Assembly: GCA_900554215.1 (NCBI GenBank)
Contig: USGG01000058.1
Coordinates: 1-12,461, forward strand
Reading direction: 5' to 3'
Origin: an uncultured Megasphaera sp.
GTDB lineage: Bacteria; Bacillota; Negativicutes; Veillonellales; Megasphaeraceae
DNA length: 12,461 nucleotides
Under the pieces are notes generated by a model. The model made no database searches and was not told where the DNA came from. It saw nothing but the letters and a program-made list of their open reading frames with translations. The position numbers were made by a program, and so were the translations under genes. Positions 1-6,513 of this stretch are shown piece after piece (the first letter of the stretch is position 1; every line of letters begins with the position of its first letter).

Positions 1-499
1 GTCTGGCCCCCGCTGCGGCATCGGCGAAATCACCATTCCGGAAAATGAACCGGGCAGCTCCATCATGCCGTCGAAGGTAAACCCGACGCAGTGCGAAGCT
101 ATGACCATGGTAGCCGTACAGGTCATGGGCAACGACGCGACCGTCGGCATTGCTGCCAGCCAGGGCAACTTTGAGCTCAACGTGTTCATGCCGGTAATCG
201 CCTACAACATGGTGCAGTCTATCCGCATTCTGAGCGACGTCATGGATTCGTTCTGCAAGCATTGCGTCGTCGGCATTCAGCCGAATCTCAAAAAAATCGA
301 CTACAACCTGCATCAGTCTCTGATCCTCGTTACGGGCCTCGTACCCCTCGTAGGCTATGACAAGGCCTGCACGATTGCCAAGACTGCGGCTAAGGAAGGG
401 CTGACGCTGCGCGAATCGGCTGTCGCCAGCGGCTGGATTACAGGCGAGCAGTTCGACGCCGCCATGGATCCGGCGAAGTTAGCAGGGGTAAAAGCATAA
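1..499 (+). CDS. fumC: Class II fumarate hydratase, C-terminal part (5' end outside window)
   Basis: Class II fumarase interconverts fumarate and (S)-malate in the cytoplasm as a homotetramer without an iron-sulfur cluster. The reading frame is open from base 2 and gives 165 residues, about the last third of a protein normally near 460-470 aa. The first visible residues contain the superfamily signature GSSIMPSKVNPTQ (coded from about base 53), whose Ser pair forms the mobile catalytic loop. GNFELNVFMPVI and the C-terminal ESAVASGW / GEQFDAAMDP region follow. NPTQCEA and GNFELNV are fumarase-like; aspartate ammonia-lyase, the closest alternative, usually has NPVVPE and GQLQLNV there. The usual Gly of MPGK is Ser here (MPSK), a mild substitution. 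The gene ends in TAA and is followed within 10 nt by a terminator, so it is the last gene of its transcript. The identification is firm; only the gene's upstream context is unseen. Confidence 0.93.
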   Translation, partial: SGPRCGIGEITIPENEPGSSIMPSKVNPTQCEAMTMVAVQVMGNDATVGIAASQGNFELNVFMPVIAYNMVQSIRILSDVMDSFCKHCVVGIQPNLKKIDYNLHQSLILVTGLVPLVGYDKACTIAKTAAKEGLTLRESAVASGWITGEQFDAAMDPAKLAGVKA

Positions 500-508
500 A
501 TATTGTAT

Positions 509-552
509 ATATAGAAAAAAGCAGAAGCGCCATGCCTCTGCTTTTTCTATAT
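509..552. terminator. Bidirectional intrinsic terminator between fumC and the oxidoreductase gene
   Basis: A hairpin has GCAGA (521-525) pairing with TCTGC (537-541). It is flanked by an A-run (515-520) and a T-run (542-546), with ATATAG (509-514) outside matching CTATAT (547-552). On the + strand the stem is followed by TTTTT, and on the - strand by TTTTTT, so it can stop fumC transcripts and transcripts of the convergent oxidoreductase gene. The inner loop AGCGCCATGCC can add a further GC/GC pair. Nothing else is needed to explain this gap. Confidence 0.88.
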
Positions 553-566
553 GCTGTAATAAGAAC

Positions 567-580
567 CGATACAGGTATCG
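567..580. repeat. Short perfect inverted repeat abutting the oxidoreductase stop codon
   Basis: CGATAC-AG-GTATCG is a perfect 6-bp inverted repeat with a 2-nt centre that touches the minus-strand stop codon (581-583). It may be a minor hairpin in the 3' end of the oxidoreductase mRNA ahead of the main terminator. It could also be chance at this length. Confidence 0.35.
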
Positions 581-2092
581 TCATTTCTTTTCGTAATAAT
601 ACCGCGTCCACATGGTGACTTCTGACAAGGCCGGATGAGGCGTCATCGTTTCGCTGAGGGTGTAGACTGGATTCGGGGCCAGATTCCTGGTCAACGGCAG
701 GGCACGCAGCATTTGGGCCGTCGGCGAGGCGATGTCCTCGTGAATCGGCGCGATGGTATGGAAGCCGCAGGTCAGCTGGTTGACGAAGGGCTGAATCAGG
801 ATAGATGCTTCATGGCCGATAATATGGGCTCCCAGGATATACTTTGTTTTATTGTCGATCACCAGCTTGACGAATCCGTCGTCATCGTCGCCTGGTTCCA
901 GCCCCATGGCGTATCCTTTAGCCGAAGCTGAGTAATGGTTCACGGCGATTTCGACGTCGTAGCCTTTTTTGCGGGCGCCGGCTTCGCTGAGGCCGACGTG
1001 AGCCGCTTCGGGATAGGTGAAGGTGACAGCCGGGACGATGTCGTAATGAACCCAGCGCCACTGTTCGGGCGGCACGTCGGAGAAGAGATTGTGCGACAAG
1101 ATTTCCGCTTCGTGGTTGGCCTTGTGGCGGAACGGCGCCTGGCCGTTTACGTCGCCGATGGCCCAGATGCCTTCGGCGCTGGTTTCGAGAAATTCATTGG
1201 TCATGATGAAGCCGCGGCTGTCGGTGCGTACGTCTGTATGTTCCAAATGAAGCAGGTCCGTCATGGGGCGGATGCCCGGCGCAACGAGGATTTCGTCGGC
1301 GTACAATTCCGTCGTCTCTCCCGTTGCTTTGTCTTGTACTGTCAGGCATTTTTTCCCGTCCTTGACCGAGGCGGAAAGGGTCGTCTGATTGAGGCGGACG
1401 GAAATCCCGTGGTTCGTAAGCTGCTTCAAAATAAAGGCGGAAATATCTTCGTCTTCCTTGGGCAGCAGGCGGACGTTGCGCTGAACGATGGTAACCTTCG
1501 TGCCGGCGGCGTTGAATACGTGGGCAAATTCGCAGCCGATAGGGCCGCCGCCGATGATGAGCAGGCTGTCGTAGGGCTGTTTCGGATAGTTGCTGCCGAA
1601 CAGCGTTTCCGACGTCAGGTAGCCCGTTTCTTCCAGGCCGGGCAGGTCGGGGATATTGGTGCGGGCACCGACGCCGATGAAAATCTTATCGCCGCTGATG
1701 TCCTGCGCCGTACCGTCATTCATGGCGATATGCAGGTTCTTTGGGCCCGTAAAGGACGCCGTGCCTTCGTAGACGTCGACGTTCGGGAAGGCGGCGTAAT
1801 AATCCTTAATCGCGCTGTTTTCGTTGATTTTATGCCACAGGCGGCGGGTGATGACGTCCCAGTCCATGCGCACGTTGTCGGCGCAGACGCCGATGCGGCG
1901 CGCTTCCTCCATTTCCCGGACGACGTTGGCCGCCGTGACCATGATTTTCGTGGGGATGCAGCCACGGTTCAGACAAGTGCCGCCGAAGCGGTCCCGTTCG
2001 ACGACGGCGATGCGCAGGCCCTGCCGCTGGGCCGCGTCGGTAATAATATTGGCAGCGCCGGTGCCAATGACGATGACATCATACTGGTTCAT
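581..2092 (-). CDS. FAD-dependent pyridine nucleotide-disulfide oxidoreductase (dihydrolipoyl dehydrogenase / mycothione reductase-like)
   Basis: This is a cytoplasmic flavoprotein of 503 aa that should pass electrons from NAD(P)H through FAD to a redox-active disulfide. The substrate is not determined. The N-terminal FAD site is GTGAAN (10-15) followed by E32. The active-site disulfide is C40/C45 in GGTCLNRGCIPTK. The second dinucleotide site is GGGPIG (181-186). The segment after it reads IVQRN (202-206), lacking the acidic residue typical of NAD use, so NADP is possible. FAD-binding AIGD is at 311-314. The C-terminal dimerisation domain ends in HPALSE with H486/E491 as the likely catalytic dyad. 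Typical relatives are 450-470 aa; the excess lies in a DDDD-containing loop (402-405) and the C-terminal segment. The ATG at 2092 is preferred because AGGAG lies 9 nt upstream; an in-frame ATG at 2170 would include promoter sequence. No 2-oxoacid dehydrogenase E1/E2 genes adjoin it, so a specific dihydrolipoamide role is unsupported. Confidence 0.85.
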   Translation of the reverse strand: MNQYDVIVIGTGAANIITDAAQRQGLRIAVVERDRFGGTCLNRGCIPTKIMVTAANVVREMEEARRIGVCADNVRMDWDVITRRLWHKINENSAIKDYYAAFPNVDVYEGTASFTGPKNLHIAMNDGTAQDISGDKIFIGVGARTNIPDLPGLEETGYLTSETLFGSNYPKQPYDSLLIIGGGPIGCEFAHVFNAAGTKVTIVQRNVRLLPKEDEDISAFILKQLTNHGISVRLNQTTLSASVKDGKKCLTVQDKATGETTELYADEILVAPGIRPMTDLLHLEHTDVRTDSRGFIMTNEFLETSAEGIWAIGDVNGQAPFRHKANHEAEILSHNLFSDVPPEQWRWVHYDIVPAVTFTYPEAAHVGLSEAGARKKGYDVEIAVNHYSASAKGYAMGLEPGDDDDGFVKLVIDNKTKYILGAHIIGHEASILIQPFVNQLTCGFHTIAPIHEDIASPTAQMLRALPLTRNLAPNPVYTLSETMTPHPALSEVTMWTRYYYEKK

Positions 2093-2105
2093 ACGTATCG
2101 TCTCC

Positions 2106-2139
2106 TTTTGTATACGAATTTTGTATGCTTTTAGTATAC
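2106..2139. repeat. Three TTTTGTATAC-type repeats in the oxidoreductase promoter-leader (candidate operator)
   Basis: On the + strand TTTTGTATAC (2106-2115), TTTTGTATGC (2119-2128) and TTTTAGTATAC (2129-2139) follow one another with a spacing of about one helical turn (13 and 11 bp between GTAT starts). The third copy contains the oxidoreductase -10 hexamer and the first overlaps the approach to its ribosome-binding site. GTATAC is itself palindromic. Placement suggests a repressor or redox-sensor site, but no regulator gene is present in the window to pair with it, and AT-rich leaders can give such repeats by chance. Confidence 0.45.
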
Positions 2140-2161
2140 GGTAATTTAAAAAAGTCTGCAA
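2133..2161 (-). promoter_or_regulatory. Sigma-A-type promoter of the oxidoreductase gene
   Basis: On the minus strand, TTGCAG (2161-2156) is separated by exactly 17 nt from TATACT (2138-2133). The two hexamers match the consensus at four and five of six positions. Transcription would start near 2126, giving a leader of about 34 nt before the ATG at 2092 with AGGAG at 2106-2102. The spacer contains T-rich and A-rich runs. The -10 lies in a repeated TTTTGTATAC-like element and the -35 touches a palindrome, so the promoter looks regulated. Confidence 0.68.
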
Positions 2162-2175
2162 GGGATTCATCCCTT
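2160..2175. repeat. Palindrome AAGGGATTCATCCCTT overlapping the minus-strand -35
   Basis: AAGGGAT-TC-ATCCCTT is a perfect 7-bp inverted repeat with a 2-nt centre. Its left end overlaps the last two bases of the oxidoreductase -35 element (2156-2161). A dimeric regulator bound here would sit just upstream of, or over, RNA polymerase on the minus strand. It is not followed by a convincing T-run, so a terminator role is unlikely. Confidence 0.45.
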
Positions 2176-2203
2176 AAATTTTGTCGCTGCCAGCCCTTTA
2201 TGG

Positions 2204-2236
2204 GGATACGTATTGTTCTGCAGAATAGGTATATCC
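2204..2236. repeat. Imperfect 33-bp dyad centred on TTCTGCAGAA upstream of the topA promoter
   Basis: TTCTGCAGAA (2216-2225) is a perfect 10-bp palindrome. It is enclosed by GGATA (2204-2208) and TATCC (2232-2236), which are complementary with a one-base offset. The dyad ends 12 bp before the topA -35. A second small inverted repeat, AAGGT-CAA-ACCTT (2238-2250), then runs into the -35 hexamer. Either could be a binding site for a transcription factor. No matching known motif is recognised. Confidence 0.4.
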
Positions 2237-2248
2237 TAAGGTCAAACC

Positions 2249-2277
2249 TTGAAAGGCCCGTCGGAATAGTGTATTAT
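2249..2277 (+). promoter_or_regulatory. Sigma-A-type promoter of topA and the downstream operon
   Basis: TTGAAA (2249-2254) and TATTAT (2272-2277) are separated by exactly 17 nt, each close to the consensus. The start site would be near 2284, giving a leader of about 75 nt before the chosen topA ATG at 2360. This is the only strong plus-strand promoter seen ahead of the eight-gene run. topA promoters are commonly supercoiling-sensitive in other bacteria; that is family knowledge and is not visible here. Confidence 0.72.
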
Positions 2278-2294
2278 TTTAAAATAGATTTGTT

Positions 2295-2335
2295 GCTAAG
2301 TGTTAGCTTGTACAGAAAATCCGGCTTGAATGCCG
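2295..2335 (+). other. topA leader with two small hairpins
   Basis: In the predicted 5' untranslated leader, GCTAA-GTG-TTAGC (2295-2307) and CGGC-TTGAAT-GCCG (2322-2335) can each form a short stem. The second would cover the in-frame ATG at 2330, which also lacks a ribosome-binding site. No riboswitch class, T-box or leader peptide is recognisable. The stems are weak and may be incidental. Confidence 0.3.
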
Positions 2336-2346
2336 ACAGGGAAGTT

Positions 2347-2355
2347 AGGATGGAG
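2347..2355 (+). promoter_or_regulatory. Ribosome-binding site that decides the topA start
   Basis: AGGATGGAG contains AGGA 9 nt and GGAG 4 nt before the ATG at 2360. The alternative in-frame ATG at 2330 has no purine-rich Shine-Dalgarno-like sequence ahead of it. This supports translation from 2360 and hence the lysine-rich TopA leader segment. Confidence 0.6.
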
Positions 2356-2359
2356 ATAT

Positions 2360-4633
2360 ATGCTGGAATTTCCGATTAAACGAACGATTATTATTGACGA
2401 TACGAAGAAAAAGAAGCGGGGCCGCAAGAAGAAGGACGACGGCGAAAAGATGGTTATTAACGGGACCGTGAATCTGCCGGAAAAGAAGCCGCTGAAAAAA
2501 ATGGACCCCCTGCCGAAAAACGCCAAAAATCTGGTTATCGTAGAATCGCCGGCCAAGGCAAAGACGATTGAACGCTTTTTGGGCAGTTCGTATAAGGTAA
2601 TGGCCAGCCGCGGCCATCTCCGCGATTTGCCGCGCAATCAGTTCGGCGTCAATATCGAAGACGGTTTTACGCCGTCGTATACGAATATGTGGGATAAGCG
2701 CAAGCTCATCGAAGAGCTTCAGGACGAGTTCATCCGTTCTAAAAAAGTATATCTGGCAACTGACCCGGACCGCGAAGGCGAAGCGATTTCCTGGCATCTG
2801 GCTCATTTGCTGGAAATCGACCCGAAGGACGCCTGCCGCGTCATGTTTCACGAAATTACGAAAAAGGCCGTGCTGGCCGGCATGGAAGACCCTAAACCCA
2901 TCGATTTGAAGAAGGTCGACGCCCAGCAGGCGCGCCGCGTCCTGGACCGCATCGTAGGGTATAAGCTGAGCCCCCTCTTGTGGAAAAAGGTCTGCAAGGG
3001 GCTGAGCGCCGGCCGCGTGCAGTCTGTGGCCGTTCGTCTCATTTGCGAGCGCGAAGAAGAAATCAAGGCCTTTGTGCCGGAAGAATACTGGACTGTCGGC
3101 GGAACGTACAAGACCGAGCAGGGTCTGGTCCTTATGACGGAGCTGGTGAAAATCGACGGCGAAAAGGCCAAGATCAGCGACGGAGACATGGCTCAGAAGA
3201 TTGCCGCCGATTTGCAGTGGGAACAGCGCGGCGAAGAAGGCCGCGAGCTGGACCGAATCGTCAAGGTCGAAAAGAGAAAGCGCAAGCGTCAGCCCCAGCC
3301 GCCCTTTACGACGTCAACGATGCAGCAGGAATGCGTCAGCAAGCTGAACTTCGGCGCTAAGAAGACGATGATGCTGGCCCAGCAGCTGTATGAAGGCCTA
3401 GATATTGGCGAGCAGGGCCACGTGGGCTTGATTACGTACATGCGTACGGACTCGACGCGCATCAATGATGACATGGTCCAGGCGGCCCGCGATTTCATCA
3501 TGTCGACGTACGGGAAGGAATACGTGCCGGAAAAGGCCCGCGTATACAAGACGAAGCAGTCCAGCCAGGATGCCCACGAAGCAATCCGCCCGACGTCGCT
3601 GGAGCTGACGCCGCACGTCGTCTCGCCATTCCTGACGAGGGACCAGCTGCGGCTGTACACTCTCATTTGGAACCGTTTCCTAGCCAGCCAGATGGAAGCC
3701 GTGGAAACGGAGCACATGGCTATCAGCATCGCCAGCGGCATATATGAGCTGCGGGCTGCCGGATATAAAGTATTGTTTAAAGGCTTTACGGAGCTGTACG
3801 AAGACGCGAAAAAAGATAAGACCCTCTCGGAGCTGCCTCACATCGAGGAAGGTTCCGTCGTTCATAATCAGACTGTAGAACCGGCGCAGCACTTTACGCA
3901 GCCGCCGGCCCGCTATACCGAAGCCAGCCTCATCAAGACGCTGGAAGAAAAGGGCATCGGCCGGCCGAGTACGTACGCGCCGATTATGGATACGATTCAA
4001 AACCGCAACTATGTGGAAAAGAAGGATAAGCAGTTTATCCCGACGGAATTGGGCGTCATTATCGTCGACTTGCTGAAAAAGTATTTCGAGCGCATCATCA
4101 ATGTAGGCTTTACGGCTCATATGGAAGAAGAGCTGGACGATATCGAACAGGGAAAGGACACGTATACGCACGTCCTGCAGGAATTTTACGACGTGTTTAA
4201 GCCGGAAATGGATGTGGCGGAGCAGCAGATGGAAAAGGTAGCCGTAGCCGGTCAGGATTCCGGTCAGGTCTGCGAGCTTTGCGGCGCGCCGATGGTATAT
4301 AAATTCGGCCGCTTCGGCAAGTTCCTGGCCTGTTCTAATTTCCCCGAATGCCGCAATACGAAGGCTATCGTCGAGGATTTGGGCATTACCTGTCCCAAGT
4401 GCGGCCAAGGAAGCCTGATCAAGCGCAAATCGAAGCGGGGCCGCGTGTTCTACGGCTGCAGCGAATACCCTAACTGCGATTTTGTCCTGTGGAACCAGCC
4501 TATCGATAAAAAATGTCCCGTCTGCGGCAGCATCATGGTCGTCAAGCATTATAAAAAAGGACCGGATAAAATCTTCTGCAGCAACGCAGAGTGTGAAAAT
4601 CATAAGAAGGGTGAAGCAATCAATGAAGAATAG
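2360..4633 (+). CDS. topA: DNA topoisomerase I (type IA)
   Basis: TopA relaxes negatively supercoiled DNA by single-strand passage through a 5'-phosphotyrosine intermediate. From the ATG at 2360 it is 757 aa. Residues 1-55 are a charged leader containing KKKKRGRKKK. The Toprim domain starts at LVIVESPAKAKTIERFLG with acidic E62, and the metal-binding DPDRE is at 135-139. A core segment with LSAGRVQSVAVRLI follows. The catalytic tyrosine is Y360 in GLITYMRTDSTR. At the C-terminus three tetracysteine zinc ribbons span about 638-745, of the form CxxC...CSNFPEC, CxxC...CSEYPNC and CxxC...CSNAEC. Many relatives start directly at KNLVIVESPAKAK, so the leader is extra. The gene heads the topA-trmFO-hslVU run and overlaps trmFO by 11 nt, implying coupled translation. 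The upstream promoter is at 2249-2277. Identity is certain; only the exact start is open (2330, 2360 or an internal ATG at 2501). Confidence 0.97.
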   Translation: MLEFPIKRTIIIDDTKKKKRGRKKKDDGEKMVINGTVNLPEKKPLKKMDPLPKNAKNLVIVESPAKAKTIERFLGSSYKVMASRGHLRDLPRNQFGVNIEDGFTPSYTNMWDKRKLIEELQDEFIRSKKVYLATDPDREGEAISWHLAHLLEIDPKDACRVMFHEITKKAVLAGMEDPKPIDLKKVDAQQARRVLDRIVGYKLSPLLWKKVCKGLSAGRVQSVAVRLICEREEEIKAFVPEEYWTVGGTYKTEQGLVLMTELVKIDGEKAKISDGDMAQKIAADLQWEQRGEEGRELDRIVKVEKRKRKRQPQPPFTTSTMQQECVSKLNFGAKKTMMLAQQLYEGLDIGEQGHVGLITYMRTDSTRINDDMVQAARDFIMSTYGKEYVPEKARVYKTKQSSQDAHEAIRPTSLELTPHVVSPFLTRDQLRLYTLIWNRFLASQMEAVETEHMAISIASGIYELRAAGYKVLFKGFTELYEDAKKDKTLSELPHIEEGSVVHNQTVEPAQHFTQPPARYTEASLIKTLEEKGIGRPSTYAPIMDTIQNRNYVEKKDKQFIPTELGVIIVDLLKKYFERIINVGFTAHMEEELDDIEQGKDTYTHVLQEFYDVFKPEMDVAEQQMEKVAVAGQDSGQVCELCGAPMVYKFGRFGKFLACSNFPECRNTKAIVEDLGITCPKCGQGSLIKRKSKRGRVFYGCSEYPNCDFVLWNQPIDKKCPVCGSIMVVKHYKKGPDKIFCSNAECENHKKGEAINEE

Positions 4634-5944
4634 CGTACTTGTCATCGGGGCGGGACTTGCCGGCTCCGAAGCGGCATGGCAGCTGGTGAAGCGGGGGATT
4701 CCCGTCGAGCTCGCAGAGATGCGGCCCGTCAAATCGTCGCCGGCTCATCATACGGAATTATTTGCAGAATTGGTGTGCAGCAATTCGCTGCGCGCCGCCA
4801 ACATAGAAAACGCCGTCGGGCTGCTGAAGGAGGAAATGCGCCGTCTCGGCTCCATCATCATGGAATCGGCTGATACGCACCGCGTGCCTGCCGGCGGAGC
4901 CTTAGCGGTAGACCGCGTGCCGTTCAGCCAGTTCGTAACGGACCGGCTGCGGAACCATCCTCTCGTTACGATACGAAATGAAGAAATTACGGAGCTGCCG
5001 GACGACCAGATCTGCATCGTCGCCACGGGGCCGCTGACCAGTGACGCCATGGCCGAAACGATACGGGCTATGACCGGCGCCGATTACTTCCATTTTCACG
5101 ACGCCGCGGCTCCCATCGTCACCGTCGACTCGCTGGATATGAGCAAGGTCTATCGGGCGGCGCGGTACGGCAAGGGCGGGGCCGATTATTTGAACTGCCC
5201 CTTACGAAGGAAGAATACGAAGCCTTCTGGCAGGCCCTGACGACGGCCGAATGCGCCGAGCTGCACGATTTCGAAAAGAACGATAACGTCTTCGAAGGCT
5301 GCATGCCCATTGAAATCATGGCCTCCCGCGGCGTCGACACGATGCGCTACGGCCCCATGAAGCCCGTCGGCCTGGAGCTGCCCGATACGGGCGAAATGCC
5401 TTACGCCGTCGTTCAGCTGCGTCAGGACAACGGCAGCGCGACGCTGTACAACATCGTCGGCTTCCAGACGCACCTCAAATTCGGCGAGCAGAAGCGGGTC
5501 TTTTCCATGATTCCCGGATTGGAGCAGGCAGAATTTGTCCGCTACGGCGTCATGCACCGCAACTCGTATATCAATTCACCGGAGCTTCTGGAACCGACGC
5601 TGCAGTACCGCCGCAATGGGAATATCTTTTTCGCCGGTCAGCTGACAGGCGTCGAAGGGTATTTGGAATCGGCGGCCATGGGCCTGCTGGCCGGCATCAA
5701 CGCCGCCCGCATGCTGGAAGGGAAGGATTGCCTGACCTTTTCGCGCCGCACGGCTATCGGCGGCCTGAGCCAGTATATCTCCAGCGGCCCGAACGATAAT
5801 TTCCAGCCCATGAATATCAACTTCGGCATTATGGAACCGCTGGGTATCAAGAAGCGCATGAAAAAGAAGGAAAAGAACGCTATGCTGGCGCAGCGTGCTT
5901 TGGAAGAAATTGAAGTGATGAAGGAGAAGATAGAGAATGTCTGA
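4623..5944 (+). pseudogene. trmFO: Methylenetetrahydrofolate--tRNA-(uracil-5-)-methyltransferase TrmFO, interrupted by a one-base frameshift
   Basis: TrmFO makes 5-methyluridine at position 54 of the tRNA T-loop, using methylenetetrahydrofolate and FADH2. The first part, from ATG 4623, shows the FAD motif GAGLAGSEAAWQL (9-21), AEMRP, and LVCSNSLRA with Cys52 as one catalytic cysteine. This frame stays intact to about 5200, then reads non-homologous residues to a stop at 5238-5240. Homology continues in the next frame as LTKEEYEAFWQAL, then EGCMPIEIMASRG with the second cysteine (about 227), and ends at 5942-5944. One missing C in the CCCC run at 5198-5201 explains it; five Cs would give TGC CCC CTT ACG AAG. 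The repaired protein is 440 aa, the normal family size. Both halves are otherwise undamaged, favouring a homopolymer sequencing error or very recent mutation. The start overlaps topA by 11 nt with AGAAGGG ahead; the 3' end overlaps hslV by 8 nt. Confidence 0.93.
5921..5926 (+). promoter_or_regulatory. Ribosome-binding site of hslV, inside the end of trmFO
   Basis: AAGGAG lies 10 nt before the ATG at 5937 and 22 nt before the ATG at 5949. The spacing favours 5937 as the hslV start, although the Bacillus-like N-terminus would align better with 5949. Because it sits inside trmFO, efficient hslV translation may depend on ribosomes arriving from trmFO. Confidence 0.6.
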
Positions 5945-6488
5945 TATGATGTCTACAGAATTTCACGCAACGACCATCGTCGCCGTACAGCGCAACGGCA
6001 AGACGGCCATTGCCGGCGACGGCCAGGTGACGATGGGCAACGCCGTCATTATGAAGGGCACGGCCCAGAAGGTGCGCCGCCTGTACCACGGCAAGATCAT
6101 CAGCGGCTTTGCCGGCTCTGTCGCCGACGCCTTTACCTTGTTTGACCATTTTGAAGAAAAGCTGAACGAATACAACGGAAATCTCGTCCGCAGCGCCGTA
6201 GAGCTGGCCAAGGACTGGCGTTCCGATAAAATACTGCACAAGCTGGAAGCGCTGCTCCTCGTAGCGGACAGCCAGCGCATCCTCCTGATTTCCGGAAACG
6301 GCGAAGTCATCGAGCCCGACGACGGTATTTCGGCCATCGGCTCCGGCGGCAACTACGCCTTGGCGTCGGCCCGGGCCCTGATGCAGAATACGGACCTGTC
6401 GGCCCGCGATATTGCAGAAAAATCGCTGCACATCGCCGCTGATATCTGCGTGTATACCAATCACAACGTCATCGTAGAAGAAATATAA
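5937..6488 (+). CDS. hslV: ATP-dependent protease subunit HslV (ClpQ)
   Basis: HslV is the proteasome-beta-like peptidase that forms a double hexameric chamber and degrades proteins fed by the HslU ATPase. The ORF codes 183 aa, the usual family length. Core motifs are TTIVAVQRNGKTAIAGDGQ (12-30), KVRRLYHGKIISGFAGSVADAFTLF, ELAKDWRSDKILHKLEALL, AIGSGGNYA and the C-terminal ICVYTNHNVIVEEI. In E. coli HslV the catalytic residue is the Thr exposed directly after the initiator Met. Here 11 residues (MSDMMSTEFHA) precede the equivalent Thr12, as in B. subtilis ClpQ/CodW (MSSFHATT), where an N-terminal serine is used. Removal of the first Met would leave Ser2, or Ser6 if translation starts at 5949. 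It overlaps trmFO by 8 nt and precedes hslU by 25 nt, so it is co-transcribed with its partner. Identity is secure; the start and mature N-terminus are not. Confidence 0.96.
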   Translation: MSDMMSTEFHATTIVAVQRNGKTAIAGDGQVTMGNAVIMKGTAQKVRRLYHGKIISGFAGSVADAFTLFDHFEEKLNEYNGNLVRSAVELAKDWRSDKILHKLEALLLVADSQRILLISGNGEVIEPDDGISAIGSGGNYALASARALMQNTDLSARDIAEKSLHIAADICVYTNHNVIVEEI

Positions 6489-6513
6489 TAAACTATACAG
6501 AAGAGGGAATGAC

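Noticed and set aside
935..2134. Long plus-strand open frame (399 codons) opposite the oxidoreductase gene, and an overlapping one at 1824-2144
   Set aside because: They lie antisense to a gene with full FAD, disulfide and dimerisation motifs. The translations show no recognisable domain, and GC-biased third positions readily leave antisense frames open.
2093..2170. Upstream in-frame ATG at 2170 as the oxidoreductase start (26 extra residues)
   Set aside because: It would put the -10 and -35 elements inside the coding region. The ATG at 2092 has AGGAG at good spacing and gives the standard N-terminus before the FAD motif.
2125..2379. 84-codon plus-strand ORF across the divergent intergenic region
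   Set aside because: It crosses both promoters and runs into topA out of frame, with no ribosome-binding site or recognisable product.
5196..5204. Programmed -1 ribosomal frameshifting in trmFO
   Set aside because: The site lacks a canonical slippery heptamer, I see no obvious stimulatory structure, and TrmFO is not known to use recoding. A missing C in a homopolymer is simpler.
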